Shown piece after piece: positions 15,562 to 25,099 of a stretch of DNA of 64,000 bases. The DNA is from Microbacterium maritypicum (GTDB taxonomy: Bacteria; Actinomycetota; Actinomycetes; Actinomycetales; Microbacteriaceae): assembly GCF_008868125.1 (NCBI RefSeq), contig NZ_WAAQ01000003.1, forward strand, positions 62,001 to 126,000, in the 5' to 3' direction. The number at the start of each line of letters is the position of its first letter. Position 1 is the first letter of the stretch. Both the position numbers and the translations under genes were made by a program. A model generated the notes under the pieces. It did no database searches and had not been told where the DNA came from. It saw only the letters and a program-made list of their open reading frames with translations.

Positions 15562-17388
15562 TCAGCGCGTCCGGGATTCCGTCATGGCCAGGGCATCGGC
15601 GGCGCGCACGAGCGCGAGATGGGAGAACGCCTGCGGGGTGTTGCCGAGCTGCCGCTGCGCCACCGGGTCGTACTCCTCGGAGAGCATCCCCACGTCGTTC
15701 GCCAGCCCGCACAACCTCTCCATGAGGTCAGCCGCCTCCCCGCGCCGTCCGGTCAGGGCATACTGCTCGACGAGCCAGAACGAGCAGGCGAGGAACGCCC
15801 CCTCGGTTCCGGAGAGTCCATCCACTCCCGTCGCGGTGCGATACCGACGCACCAGCCCGCCCGACATCAGTGTCTGCTCGATGCGCTCGACCGTCGCCAG
15901 CATCCGCGGATCGTCGGGTGGGCAGTAGCCCACCTGCGGAAGAAGCAGCAGCGAGGCGTCGACCTCGGTCGTCGCGTAGTGCTGCACGAAGTGGCCGTCG
16001 ACGACGCCGTCGCGATCGATCTCCTCGCGCATCCGATCGCGCAGCCCACGCCAGCGCTCCACGGGGCCTTCGAGGCCGTACTCCTCGACCGCGAGCACCG
16101 CGCGGTCGAACGCCGCCCACATCATCACCCGAGAGTGGGTGAAGAGACGGGGCTCACCACGGATCTCCCACAGCCCCTGATCGGGGCGATCGAGCTGCTC
16201 GGAGGCGAACCGCAGCAGCTCGCGCTCCAACGGCCAGGAGAAGCCCGACTCGTTGAGCCCCGCCGCCCGCGCCGCCGACAGCGTCACCAGCACCTCGCCG
16301 ACGACATCCGCCTGATACTGGTCCGCCGCGCCGTTGCCGATCCGCACCGGCGTCGACCCCTCGTATCCGGGGAGATTCGGCAGAGCCCGCTCCGGAAGGT
16401 CTCGCTCGCCCGCCGGGCCGTACATGATCTGGAGATCGGCGGGGTCTCCGGCGACGCCCCGCAGCAACCATTCCCGCCACTGCCCGGCCACGCCGAGGAA
16501 GCCGTGGGCGAGCAGCGCCTCGAGCGTGAGGGCGGCATCGCGCAGCCAGACGTAGCGGTAGTCCCAGTTGCGCACACCCCCGATCTCCTCGGGCAGCGCC
16601 ATCGTCGCTGCGGCGGCGATACCGCCGGTCTCGTGGTTGGTCAGCGCCCGCAGGATCAGCAGCGACCTGACCACCTCGTCGCGGTGCGGACCATCGTGCG
16701 AGATCCGATCCGCCCAGTCCTGCCACCAGGCCTTGGTGTGGCCGAGCTCCTTCTCCACCTCGAGCACCGGCGGGACCTCGAGGTGCGAGGGGAACCAGGT
16801 CAGCTGCAGGTCGCGCACCTCTCCGGCGGCCACCGTCAGCTCACCCCGGTGCTGATGGTCGATCGGCTTCAGGGGTGCACCGCGCAACGCGACGGCATCG
16901 GGTCCGCCCATCGCGACCAGACACGGCTCGCCGGGCGATCCGACCTGACGCACCCACGGCATGACCCTGGCGTAGTCGAAGCGGATGCTCAGCCGCTGCT
17001 CGAAGCGCATCGACCCCTGCACGCCGACGACCCTGCGGATCAGGTCGGTGCGCCGGATCGCGGTGTCGGGGTCGAGTCCGATCGGCATGAAGTCGTGCAC
17101 CTCCGCCACTGCTCCCGCGCTCTCCCAGCGGGTCACGAGAACGAAGGTGTCGTCGTCGTATCGTCGGGTGCTCAGGGCAGCAGGGGCGGTCGGGCGCAAC
17201 AGCCATCGGCCATGGGACTCGTCTCCGAGCACGGCCGCGAACGTCGACGCCGAGTCGAGCCGCGGCAGGCACAGCCAATCGATGCTCCCCGCGCGGGAGA
17301 CGAGCGCCGCCGTGCGGCAGTTGCTCAGCAGGGCATAGTCCTCGATGCGTGCGCGCACCTCGAGGTCGGGGGTATCGATCCTGTCCAT
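15562..17388 (-). CDS. Glycoside hydrolase family 15 protein (glucoamylase/trehalase type)
   Basis: 608 residues from ATG 17388 (MDRIDTPDLEV); a GTG at 17469 would add an acidic tail without a ribosome site. The N-terminal beta domain (IEDYALLSNCRTAALVSRAG then IDWLCLPRLD) is followed by the (alpha/alpha)6 barrel. Typical GH15 motifs: VRNWDYRYVWLRDAALTLEA, GNGAADQYQADVVGEVL, the putative general acid in LWEIRGEPR, and the putative general base in LSEEYDP followed by RQLGNTPQAFSHL. No signal peptide, so it acts in the cytoplasm. In actinobacteria this subgroup includes trehalases; the substrate here (trehalose or alpha-glucan) cannot be decided by eye. Confidence 0.92.
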   Translation of the reverse strand: MDRIDTPDLEVRARIEDYALLSNCRTAALVSRAGSIDWLCLPRLDSASTFAAVLGDESHGRWLLRPTAPAALSTRRYDDDTFVLVTRWESAGAVAEVHDFMPIGLDPDTAIRRTDLIRRVVGVQGSMRFEQRLSIRFDYARVMPWVRQVGSPGEPCLVAMGGPDAVALRGAPLKPIDHQHRGELTVAAGEVRDLQLTWFPSHLEVPPVLEVEKELGHTKAWWQDWADRISHDGPHRDEVVRSLLILRALTNHETGGIAAAATMALPEEIGGVRNWDYRYVWLRDAALTLEALLAHGFLGVAGQWREWLLRGVAGDPADLQIMYGPAGERDLPERALPNLPGYEGSTPVRIGNGAADQYQADVVGEVLVTLSAARAAGLNESGFSWPLERELLRFASEQLDRPDQGLWEIRGEPRLFTHSRVMMWAAFDRAVLAVEEYGLEGPVERWRGLRDRMREEIDRDGVVDGHFVQHYATTEVDASLLLLPQVGYCPPDDPRMLATVERIEQTLMSGGLVRRYRTATGVDGLSGTEGAFLACSFWLVEQYALTGRRGEAADLMERLCGLANDVGMLSEEYDPVAQRQLGNTPQAFSHLALVRAADALAMTESRTR

Positions 17389-17576
17389 CGCCTGCTCGTC
17401 CTCCTCCGTGTCCGCCTCAGCGTTCCTGCCCGCGGATCGTCGTGCAACGGGCCGACGCTGATCCACCACGTCACCACGACGCCGACCGCGGCGGACCCGA
17501 GCACCGACAGCACGGTGCTCGGGTTCGCCGCTCCACGCCGCTTCGGCGGATCGGAACGAGGGCTCGCGGTCTCCAC
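17325..17576 (-). CDS. Possible small membrane protein overlapping the GH15 start
   Basis: 83 codons from a GTG ten bases after the stop of the acidic protein gene upstream. The first half looks protein-like: a charged N-terminus (ETASPRSDPPKRRG) and one membrane helix (TVLSVLGSAAVGVVVTWWIS). The last third is Arg-rich, low-complexity and overlaps the GH15 coding region in another frame. No clear ribosome site; it would rely on coupling. It fills an otherwise empty 198-base gap. Uncertain; could be spurious. Confidence 0.3.
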   Translation of the reverse strand: METASPRSDPPKRRGAANPSTVLSVLGSAAVGVVVTWWISVGPLHDDPRAGTLRRTRRRTSRRWTGSIPPTSRCAHASRTMPC

Positions 17577-17586
17577 GGGAGCGGGC

Positions 17587-18138
17587 TTACGCCGGCGCTG
17601 CGCTCTCGTCGGGACCGCTGATGTGGTCGAGCAGGTCGTCGAGCGTGTCGAACGCGATGGTCTCCGAGCCGTCGAGCTCTCGCATCTCGACGCCGTCGAC
17701 CTCGAGATCGTCGTCCAGCTGCACGAGGATCCGCGAGTCCGGGAACTGCTTCGGTGCGAGGAAGGCGAGCAGCACGGCGTCTGCGAACACCACGACCGAC
17801 GTGGCCTCGAGGTCGTCGCGCAGGTCGATCTGCTCGACCACGGGCTCGTCGTCCACCGCGTCGTCGATGTCGGCGGCCACCTCGTCGATGATCGCGCGCC
17901 AGCGCGACTCCCCCACCGAGAGGATGCGCGAGACCGCGGCGATCAACGCATCGTGATCGACGTCGTCGCCCTGTTCGTCATCGTCTTCGAGCTCCGGGTC
18001 GACGTTGACGTTGACCACGGTGCCCGCGGCGTCGATGCTCGCGCGCCCGTAGACCAGGCCGTTCTCCGCGAGAGGATCTTCGAGCAGTCCGCTCTCGACG
18101 ATGCGGGCCAGGAGGGTGTCGAGCGCAGGCGAAGTCAT
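17587..18138 (-). CDS. Acidic cytoplasmic protein, unknown function
   Basis: 183 residues, very acidic (runs such as DPELEDDDEQGDDVDHD), no signal or membrane segment. The C-terminal half has alternating strands (TSVVVFADAVLLAFLAPKQF, SRILVQLDDDLEVDGVE) and ends ISGPDESAAPA. The ATG at 18138 has GGAGG unusually close (one base gap), so the true start could be the ATG at 18156. It lies 37 bases downstream of the MFS gene on the same strand and may be co-transcribed. Family not recognised, though the profile resembles conserved actinobacterial hypothetical proteins. Confidence 0.78.
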   Translation of the reverse strand: MTSPALDTLLARIVESGLLEDPLAENGLVYGRASIDAAGTVVNVNVDPELEDDDEQGDDVDHDALIAAVSRILSVGESRWRAIIDEVAADIDDAVDDEPVVEQIDLRDDLEATSVVVFADAVLLAFLAPKQFPDSRILVQLDDDLEVDGVEMRELDGSETIAFDTLDDLLDHISGPDESAAPA

Positions 18139-18175
18139 GCCTCCAGTCTTTCGCATCGAGCGCGGTCGTGGGCGG

Positions 18176-19309
18176 TCATCGCGCACGGAGCAGCGGAGCC
18201 AGGAGCACCCCGATGGCCGCCAGGATCGCAGCCACCACCAGCACCCCGGCCGCCCCGTTCTGTGCGTAGGCCATGCCGGCGACCACAGGACCGGCGAAGG
18301 CTCCGAGATTCAGTGCCGCGGTGGCGTAGGCGCCCCCGAGCACCGGAGCACCCGACGCCTGCCCGACGATGCGAGCGATCAGCGCCGAGCCGACGGCGAA
18401 CGACAGCATGCCGCCGGCCGCCGCACCGATGAAGACGCCGGGCACCGCGTCGACGCACGCGGCGAAGACGATCCACACCGCGGTCGTCGCCACGGCACCG
18501 ACCCGGATCCAGGTTCGTTCGATGCCGGCGGCCCACCGACCGGTCGCGGACACCCCGAGGAAGGCCCCCACACCGAAAGTGGCGAGGAGCAGAGGGATCC
18601 AGGAATCACCGACGCCGGCATCGGTGCCGATGACGGCGAGGAATGTGAAGACGCCGAAGGTCGCGGCGTTCACCACGACGGCCATCACCACGGCGACGAG
18701 CACCGGACGACGCCGAAGCTCGGCGAGCTCCCCGCGCACAGCGATCCGCGGCGAGTGCGCGACGGCGACGAGGGTGCGATCACGCAGCAGGGCCACCACG
18801 GCGGGCAGACACAGCAGCACGACGGCCCAGAAGGTCGAACGCCATCCGTGGGCGTTCGCCAGCACCGCGCCGGCAGGAACTCCGACGATCGTGGCCAGAG
18901 TCGTGCCGGCGAGCAGCACCGCGACGGCACGTGTCGTCTGCGCCGGCTCGACGATGACCCGCACGGTCGCCAATGCGATCGCGAGGAACCCGGCATAGGC
19001 CAGCGCCGCGAACACCCGGCTGACGAGCAGCACCCAGAAGGACGAGACGAGGGCGCCGACCGCATGCGCGGCGATGAAGGCGAGGAGCAGCAGCACGAGA
19101 GTGCGCCGCGGTGCCCAGCGGTTGGCGAACACCGCCATGATCGGGGCGCCGATCACCATGCCGACCGCGAATGCCGACGTCAGCAGCGCAGCGGTGGACG
19201 GATCGACGTCGAGGTCGGCCGCAAGGGGAAGGAGAAGGCCGGCGAGCATGAACTCGCTGGTGCCCTGGGCGAAGATCGCCAGGGCCAGGACAGGGACGAG
19301 CAAGGGCAT
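18176..19309 (-). CDS. MFS drug-efflux transporter (Cmx/CmrA-like)
   Basis: 377 residues with about 12 membrane helices and almost no N-terminal tail. The start MPLLVPVLALAIFAQGTSEF followed by MLAGLLLPLA is typical of DHA1-family exporters of the Cml/Cmx (chloramphenicol) and AraJ type; the loop 2-3 motif appears as VFANRWAPRRTLVLLL. Start 19309 was chosen over 19408 because the extra 33 residues are not membrane-protein-like and GGATG lies upstream of the inner start. Proton-driven efflux of a small hydrophobic compound is expected; chloramphenicol as substrate is only a family association. Confidence 0.9.
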   Translation of the reverse strand: MPLLVPVLALAIFAQGTSEFMLAGLLLPLAADLDVDPSTAALLTSAFAVGMVIGAPIMAVFANRWAPRRTLVLLLLAFIAAHAVGALVSSFWVLLVSRVFAALAYAGFLAIALATVRVIVEPAQTTRAVAVLLAGTTLATIVGVPAGAVLANAHGWRSTFWAVVLLCLPAVVALLRDRTLVAVAHSPRIAVRGELAELRRRPVLVAVVMAVVVNAATFGVFTFLAVIGTDAGVGDSWIPLLLATFGVGAFLGVSATGRWAAGIERTWIRVGAVATTAVWIVFAACVDAVPGVFIGAAAGGMLSFAVGSALIARIVGQASGAPVLGGAYATAALNLGAFAGPVVAGMAYAQNGAAGVLVVAAILAAIGVLLAPLLRAR

Positions 19310-19491
19310 GGAGCATCCAGACACGAAGACGCCGCTCGAATCGCTCAGGGCGAGGAACAGCGGGCGAGAGAAGGGTCGACAGGGATGCGGGGAGCGCACG
19401 ACGTGCACTCGACCCGCGATCTACGGTCTGTCGGACTCAGGGCTCACCCCTCCACGGTAACCCACGCCACGCGGCCGATAGGCTCGGAGCC

Positions 19492-20229
19492 GTGTCGAAC
19501 GCCGAATCCCCCGCCTCCGCCTCCGCCGCATCCGACCTCCGCCGCATCGCCGCATCGCTCGCAGCACCCGCACCGCTGAACTGGGTCATCACGGGCGACT
19601 CGATCACGCACGGCCTGGTGCACACCCAGGGCGGGCGCAGCTATCCGGAGCACCTGCACGAGCTGATCCGCGGTGAACTGGAGCGCGTGCGCGACGTCGT
19701 GCTCAACACCGCGATCAGCGGCAACCGCATCGTCGACCTCCTCGACGACTGGGATCGCCGCGTCGCGTCATGGCAGCCCGACGTCGTCACCCTGATGATC
19801 GGCACGAACGACGCCTCCGACGGCGGACCGCGCGAGGTCATCACCGCCGACGACTACGCGGCTTCACTGCGTGACTTCGTCGCGCGGGTGCGCGAGCTCG
19901 GCGCCGTTCCCGTCCTGCAGACACCACCGGCCATCGACGTCCGCAACGCCCCGGAGCGTGCCCGCATCGGAGAGTTCGCCGAGGCCGTGCGTCAGGTGGC
20001 CGCCGGCGAAGACGTCATCCTCGTCGACCAGTACGCCCGCTTCGCCGAGCTCGGCGCCGGCGGAGTGCCGTGGGGACTCATGAACGACCCGTTCCACCCG
20101 AACACCGAAGGCCACGCGGCCCTCGCCCTCGAACTCGCCCACGCCATCGGTATCCGCCCCGAAGGCCCTCGCGCACGCACTTTCGCGCTGCTCGAAGGAC
20201 TCGTGGCGACCGCTCGACAGAACGCATAG
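19492..20229 (+). CDS. SGNH/GDSL hydrolase family protein
   Basis: 245 residues, no signal peptide. All SGNH blocks are visible: nucleophile Ser in ITGDSITHGL (about residue 36), block II Gly in NTAISGNRIVDLL, block III Asn in MIGTNDASDG, and the Asp-His pair in NDPFHPNTEGH. The unusual long Ala/Ser-rich N-terminus (MSNAESPASASAAS) is probably disordered. A cytoplasmic esterase or carbohydrate-esterase activity is expected; the substrate is unknown. GTG start. It stands alone, divergent from the MFS gene. Confidence 0.9.
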   Translation: MSNAESPASASAASDLRRIAASLAAPAPLNWVITGDSITHGLVHTQGGRSYPEHLHELIRGELERVRDVVLNTAISGNRIVDLLDDWDRRVASWQPDVVTLMIGTNDASDGGPREVITADDYAASLRDFVARVRELGAVPVLQTPPAIDVRNAPERARIGEFAEAVRQVAAGEDVILVDQYARFAELGAGGVPWGLMNDPFHPNTEGHAALALELAHAIGIRPEGPRARTFALLEGLVATARQNA

Positions 20230-20332
20230 GCGGCCCGGACCCCCTCACCCGTCGTGGACGAAAGACCTCTGGACGCAGCCGCAGGCCCGCAACTAGGTTG
20301 AGCGCATTCACACTCGTCGGAGAGGTGGGGGC

Positions 20333-21073
20333 ATGTCTCACGTGGTGGCAACAGGGGCCGGCAAGGCCATGATGGAGCGGCGGAACGATCCGACGCACGA
20401 CTACATCCTCGGACTCACCGGCAAGGAGCGACCCCGGGTGCTCTTCGTCGGCACCGCCACGGGTGACGACGCCGCGTACATCGTGAGCTTCTACGCCACC
20501 TACGACTCCGACAGGTGCGCGCCGCATCACCTGCCCCTCTTCCACCGAGCGGTCGACGACCTCGCCGGTTTCGTGAAGGGATTCGACGTGATCCACGTCG
20601 GCGGGGGCAACACCGCGAACATGCTCGACGTGTGGAAGCGCCAGGGTCTCGACGAGATCATGCGCGAGATGTGGGAGGACCCCGACTCCAACGTGGTCTT
20701 CACCGGGGGCAGCGCCGGCGGTATCTGCTGGTTCGAAGGCGGGACCACCGACAGCTACGGCCCGACGCTTCAGGTGCTGCCTGAGGGACTCGGGTTCCTG
20801 CACGGCAGCTTCTGCCCGCACTACGACGCCGAGGACCAGCGCCGCCCGCTCTTCCACGCCTCCCTGTTGAGCGGTGAGCTCTCCACCGGGTACGCGGTCG
20901 GCAACCTCCAGTCGCTGCACTTCGAGAACTCCGCGTTCTTCACCGCGGTCAGCCCGGTCGAGAACCCCCTCGCCCTGCGCGTCGAGGCCGTCGACGGGAA
21001 GATCGTCGAGACCGAGCTTCCCACCACGCTGCTCACCGGGAGCGCCCCGATCGTGAGGGGGCCCTCGTCATGA
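20333..21073 (+). CDS. Peptidase E (aspartyl dipeptidase, family S51)
   Basis: 246 residues. S51 peptidases cleave Asp-Xaa dipeptides. Visible motifs: RPRVLFVGTATGDDAAYI, VIHVGGGNTANMLDVWK, and the nucleophile elbow VVFTGGSAGGICWF, with a later GFLHGSFCPHYD that supplies the conserved His. No signal peptide. GGAGAGG precedes the ATG. The stop overlaps the start of a Dcu-type C4-dicarboxylate carrier (ATGA), a strong link: Asp released by the peptidase is a direct substrate or precursor of that carrier. Confidence 0.93.
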   Translation: MSHVVATGAGKAMMERRNDPTHDYILGLTGKERPRVLFVGTATGDDAAYIVSFYATYDSDRCAPHHLPLFHRAVDDLAGFVKGFDVIHVGGGNTANMLDVWKRQGLDEIMREMWEDPDSNVVFTGGSAGGICWFEGGTTDSYGPTLQVLPEGLGFLHGSFCPHYDAEDQRRPLFHASLLSGELSTGYAVGNLQSLHFENSAFFTAVSPVENPLALRVEAVDGKIVETELPTTLLTGSAPIVRGPSS

Positions 21074-22425
21074 ACGACAACGTGTGGATCCTCATCGCCG
21101 AGCTGCTCGTCGTCATCGGCGCCATCTACATGGGCACTCGCACGAGCGGGATCGGATTGGGCGTCTGGGGACTGGTCGGCGTGGCCGTGCTCATCTTCTT
21201 CTTCGGAGAGGCCCCGGGCAACGCCCCGGTCGATGCGGTCTTCATCGTCATCACGGTGATCACCGCGGCCTCGACCATGCAGGCGGCCGGCGGCATCGAC
21301 TGGATGGTGTCGGTGGCGGCGAAGGTCATCAGGCGTCGGCCGAGGTCGGTGGTCTTCCTCGCCCCGGCGATGTCGTTCCTGTTCACGGTCGGCGCCGGCA
21401 CGGGCAACATCTTCTATCCGCTGCTTCCCGTCATCTACGACGTCTCGTATCAGCAGAAGATCCGCCCGGAGCGGGCACTCTCGGTCTCGGCCGTCGCCTC
21501 GCAGGTCGGCATCCTCTGCTCTCCTGTCTCGGCCGCGACCGCCTCGATGGTGGTGCTGCTGGCCCCGCAGGGCGTCGATCTCGGCGGGCTGCTGCTCATC
21601 ATGTGGCCGGCGTCGATCGTCGGGCTGTTCGTCGCGGCGCTCGTCATGATGCGCCACGGCAAGGACCTGGAAGACGACCCCGAGTTCCAGCGGCGTCTCG
21701 CCGAGCACCAGATCACGCCGCCCGAGACCGACGCACACGAGAAGAAGCTGCCCCCCACCGCCGTGCTCTCGGCCTCGCTGTTCCTCGCCGGCGTCGGCGT
21801 GATCGTGCTCTTCGGCCTGTTCGAGAACCTGCGTCCGGTCATCGGCACCGACGACGCGGGCGATCCGGTGCGCCTGAGCGTCACGGTCATCATCGAGGTC
21901 GTGATGGGCATCATCGCCGCCCTCATCTTCGTCTTCTGCAAGGTGAAGGCGGCAGACGTGCCCAAGCAGCCCACCTTCCCCGCCGGTATCGTCGGCGCCA
22001 TCGCCCTCTTCGGCATCGCCTGGTTGGCCAACACCTTCGTCGCCGCGAACCAGACCCTCATCGTCGATGGGCTCGGAGCCGTGGTCTCCGGATCGTCGGC
22101 GTTCCTGGGTGCACTGCTGTTCGCGCTGGCCCTCTTCGCGGTCGCGATGCTCACCACCAGCCAGTCGAGCGCGACGAACGCGATCGTGCCGATCGGCATC
22201 ACGATCGGCCTGCCCGCCCCGCTCCTGGTGGGCCTGTGGCCGGCCGCGATGGGCATCTACACGCTGCCGGCCAACGGCAGTCAGGTCGCCACGGTGGCCT
22301 TCGACCAGACCGGCACGACCAAGATGGGGAAGTTCGTCTTCGACCACTCGTTCCAGCTGCCGAACCTCATCTACGTGGCTGTCGCGATCATCATCGGCGT
22401 GCCTCTGTCGTTCCTGTTCGCCTGA
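21070..22425 (+). CDS. DcuA/DcuB-type C4-dicarboxylate transporter
   Basis: 451 residues with 10-12 membrane helices. Dcu features: IYMGTRTSGIGLGVWGLVGV near the N-terminus, TVITAASTMQAAGGIDWMV, VGAGTGNIFYPLLPVIYDV and a conserved QSSATNAIVPIGI near residue 375. Dcu carriers exchange aspartate, fumarate, malate and succinate and are best known from anaerobic fumarate respiration. A central cytoplasmic loop (HGKDLEDDPEFQRRLAEHQI) is charged. Translationally coupled to peptidase E, suggesting a role in aspartate or dicarboxylate handling from peptides. Followed by the MalT-like regulator. Confidence 0.92.
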   Translation: MNDNVWILIAELLVVIGAIYMGTRTSGIGLGVWGLVGVAVLIFFFGEAPGNAPVDAVFIVITVITAASTMQAAGGIDWMVSVAAKVIRRRPRSVVFLAPAMSFLFTVGAGTGNIFYPLLPVIYDVSYQQKIRPERALSVSAVASQVGILCSPVSAATASMVVLLAPQGVDLGGLLLIMWPASIVGLFVAALVMMRHGKDLEDDPEFQRRLAEHQITPPETDAHEKKLPPTAVLSASLFLAGVGVIVLFGLFENLRPVIGTDDAGDPVRLSVTVIIEVVMGIIAALIFVFCKVKAADVPKQPTFPAGIVGAIALFGIAWLANTFVAANQTLIVDGLGAVVSGSSAFLGALLFALALFAVAMLTTSQSSATNAIVPIGITIGLPAPLLVGLWPAAMGIYTLPANGSQVATVAFDQTGTTKMGKFVFDHSFQLPNLIYVAVAIIIGVPLSFLFA

Positions 22426-22495
22426 GCCGCCCCCGAAGACGTCACCTCGACGAGCCGCCGGGCGATATCGTAGGGACGGGACCTGGGGAGGTGCA

Positions 22496-25015
22496 GTGTC
22501 GTCTTTTGCCGTGCAACGGGACGGGTATCTGCCGCGGGTGTCGGCGCATGCGGTCAGCCGCCCCCGCCTGACGGCCGCGCTCGAGACCGCGTCACCGCTG
22601 ACGCTGATGCGCTCCGCATCCGGGTCGGGCAAGACGACCGCCCTCGTGGAATGGGCGTCCGCCACCGCGTCCCACGTCGTGTGGATCACCGTCACCCCCG
22701 CCATCGCGACCGGAGACGCCCTCGCCGGCGCCCTGCTGCGGGCCCTGCCGGAGGCGGATCCCGCGCGCTCAGCCGCCGGAGAGGAAGGCTGGGCCGCCGT
22801 GACGGCACGGCTGCGCGCCGTCGATGCTCCTCTGGCCCTGGTGCTCGATGACGCGGCCGCGGTCGACCGCGAGGGCGTGTTCGCCCTGTGCCGTGCCGTG
22901 GCCACCGCCGCGATGACCCGGCTGATCGTCGCCACCAACCGCCCCAGTCCCTTCGACAGCGAGGGCCTCGACCTCGTGATCGACACGACGCTCATCTCCC
23001 CGAGAGCGCTCATGTTCGACACCGACGAGATCCGTCGTGCTCTCGACGTCGACGAGCACACGGCCGCCGCAACGCGAGAGGCGACGGGCGGCTTCCCCGC
23101 CCTCATCCGGGCTCTCGCGCTGCGCGGCGCCGCGGTGGATGCCTCATCGCTGCGCGCCGCGACCACCGTGATCGAGGACTACCTGCAGGATCGGCTCGCC
23201 GAATGCGCCTTCGATCCTCAGGCCCTGCAGGGACTGCTGCGGATCAGCGTCACCGACTCGGTCGACCTTCCCCTCGCGGTGGCGCTCACCGGCGACTCCG
23301 CGATCGCGAAGGCCCTCGACCAGGCCGAGATGTTCGGCTTCGGCCGCTGGTCTGCCGACGGACGCAGCAGCTTCGCCCTCACCCCCCTCACCCGAGGCAT
23401 GCTGCGCCGTGAACTGCGCCGGACCTTTCCGGACGAGGTCGCTCTGCTGCGACGCGTCGCGGCAGAGGGGGCGGTGCGCCGCGACATGCCGCTCGAGGGG
23501 CTGCGCCTCGCGATGGAGGACGACGACCTGCGCCTCGCCACGCATGTGACGATGTCGGGGTGGAACCGCCTGCTCCACCGCGACCGGCATGCCGTCGTCG
23601 ACCTGCTCGGCGACGTGCCGGTGTCACGGCTCAAGGAGGAGCCTCTCGTGGCCATGCTGCTCGGGATGTGTCTCAAGCCCAATCGCCTCCGCCGCCAGCG
23701 CGGGCTCCAGCTCCTGCGCATCGCGGTGGCGGCGGCGGACGCCCGTCGGACCACGCTCTCGGCGACGGAGCGGATCTTCATCTGGGCCGCCGAGAGCGCA
23801 TCGCTGCGCGCCATCGGCCGACCCGAGCGCGCCGCCCAGGTGGCCGCACGCGCACTGGCCCTGTTCACCGAGACACCCGAGTCGCAATGGCAGCAGTACG
23901 CCTGCGACATGCCCCTCCTGTGCACCCACCTCGGCATCTCGCTCTATGACGGCGGACGACGAGACGACGCCGTTCACATCTGGGAGCAGGCGACGGCGCT
24001 CGCCGCCGCGCACGGCAACAAGAACGCCTTCCACGGCATCTGCCTCCTGGGCGGGGTCCACGCGCTGAACGGAGACCTGCCGGAGGCCAGGCACTATGTC
24101 GCCCTCATCCGCGACGGCGACTGGGATCCGGCGCTCCTCGACAGCTATCGGAGCACGTTCTACCATGTGGCCGAGGCGATGCTCGCGGTGGAGGACGGTG
24201 ATCTCCCCGCGGCCAAGCAGCACATCCGCTTCTTCGAGCCGTACCGGGCGACGAGCGAGCACTGGACGACGATGGCCGCTGTCGAAGCATGGGTCGCTCT
24301 GCACGACGGTGAGCCCGCAGCGGGACTGGAGCGTCTGGAATCGTTCGTGCGTCTCCGGGGCAAGGAGGCGGCTACAGCCCACGTGCGCCAAGCGCTGTCT
24401 CAGCCGCGCGTTCTGCTGCACCTCGCCCTCGGTGACGTGAGCTCGGCCCGGAGCATCCTGCAGCGGGACGCGGTCGCCGATCGTTTCGGCACGGTCCTCA
24501 AGCGGGCGCGCCTGGCTCTCATCGACGGCAAGGCCGCCGACGTATCCCGGCTTCTGGGTCAGACCCGCCTGCGGCCCTCCACCGCCAGAGAACGCGCGGA
24601 AGCAGCGGCTGTGCACAGTGCCGCCCTGCACCGCGTCTCCTCCGCGGCCGCGCAACCCTCGAGCGAGGCGCTGAGCGTGCAGCTCATCGACCGGGGACTC
24701 ACCACCCCGCTCGTGCTCCTGAGCGCCGAGGACTTCGGCGCCGTGCGGGCCGACCTCGACCCGACGGGCCGTGGGGCCTTCCCCCTGCGATCGGCGCTGC
24801 CGTCGTTCGCGACGCGGCCACGGCTGTCGTCTCGCGAGCAGATCGTGCTGCGGGCCCTGACCTCGGGCGCGTCTCTGCCGGCGATCGCGGACGAGCTGAA
24901 CGTCTCGCAGAACACCCTCAAGACCCAGCTCCGCAGCATCTACCGCAAGCTGGGCGCCCACAACCGCGCCGAGGCGATGGAGCAGGCAGCGCGCCACGGT
25001 CTGCTCCCCGAGTGA
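22496..25015 (+). CDS. Large LuxR-family (MalT-like, LAL) regulator
   Basis: 839 residues from GTG 22496, with GGGGAGG four bases upstream; the frame stays open further upstream but overlaps the Dcu gene. The N-terminal NTPase module has Walker A SASGSGKTTALVEW at about residue 40 and a Walker B-like PLALVLDDAA at about 115. The middle is helical repeat-rich. A GerE/LuxR HTH lies at the C-terminus (LSSREQIVLRALTSGASLPA then IADELNVSQNTLKTQLRSIY, residues about 770-835). This STAND-type layout suits ATP-dependent, ligand-sensing activation. It immediately follows the Dcu gene, which it may control; the target is not shown by sequence. Confidence 0.9.
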   Translation: MSSFAVQRDGYLPRVSAHAVSRPRLTAALETASPLTLMRSASGSGKTTALVEWASATASHVVWITVTPAIATGDALAGALLRALPEADPARSAAGEEGWAAVTARLRAVDAPLALVLDDAAAVDREGVFALCRAVATAAMTRLIVATNRPSPFDSEGLDLVIDTTLISPRALMFDTDEIRRALDVDEHTAAATREATGGFPALIRALALRGAAVDASSLRAATTVIEDYLQDRLAECAFDPQALQGLLRISVTDSVDLPLAVALTGDSAIAKALDQAEMFGFGRWSADGRSSFALTPLTRGMLRRELRRTFPDEVALLRRVAAEGAVRRDMPLEGLRLAMEDDDLRLATHVTMSGWNRLLHRDRHAVVDLLGDVPVSRLKEEPLVAMLLGMCLKPNRLRRQRGLQLLRIAVAAADARRTTLSATERIFIWAAESASLRAIGRPERAAQVAARALALFTETPESQWQQYACDMPLLCTHLGISLYDGGRRDDAVHIWEQATALAAAHGNKNAFHGICLLGGVHALNGDLPEARHYVALIRDGDWDPALLDSYRSTFYHVAEAMLAVEDGDLPAAKQHIRFFEPYRATSEHWTTMAAVEAWVALHDGEPAAGLERLESFVRLRGKEAATAHVRQALSQPRVLLHLALGDVSSARSILQRDAVADRFGTVLKRARLALIDGKAADVSRLLGQTRLRPSTARERAEAAAVHSAALHRVSSAAAQPSSEALSVQLIDRGLTTPLVLLSAEDFGAVRADLDPTGRGAFPLRSALPSFATRPRLSSREQIVLRALTSGASLPAIADELNVSQNTLKTQLRSIYRKLGAHNRAEAMEQAARHGLLPE

Positions 25016-25052
25016 GAGGGCGACCGAGCGAGACACCGCCCGGGAGACACAG

Positions 25053-25088
25053 AAGGCCTCGTCCGTCGCACGCGACAGACGAGGCCTT
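25053..25088. terminator. Bidirectional terminator between LuxR gene and surface-protein gene
   Basis: AAGGCCTCGTC (25053-25063) and GACGAGGCCTT (25078-25088) form a perfect 11-bp stem around a 14-base loop, lying between two convergent genes. Confidence 0.8.
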
Positions 25089-25099
25089 TCCTGTGACCG

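Noticed and set aside
14667..15725. Plus-strand open frame across the LssY_C gene
   Set aside because: Antisense shadow with low-complexity acidic and Arg-rich translation.
15619..18432. Long plus-strand open frame opposite the GH15 gene
   Set aside because: Shadow of the glycosidase and its neighbours; Arg/His-rich composition, no ribosome site and no recognisable domain.
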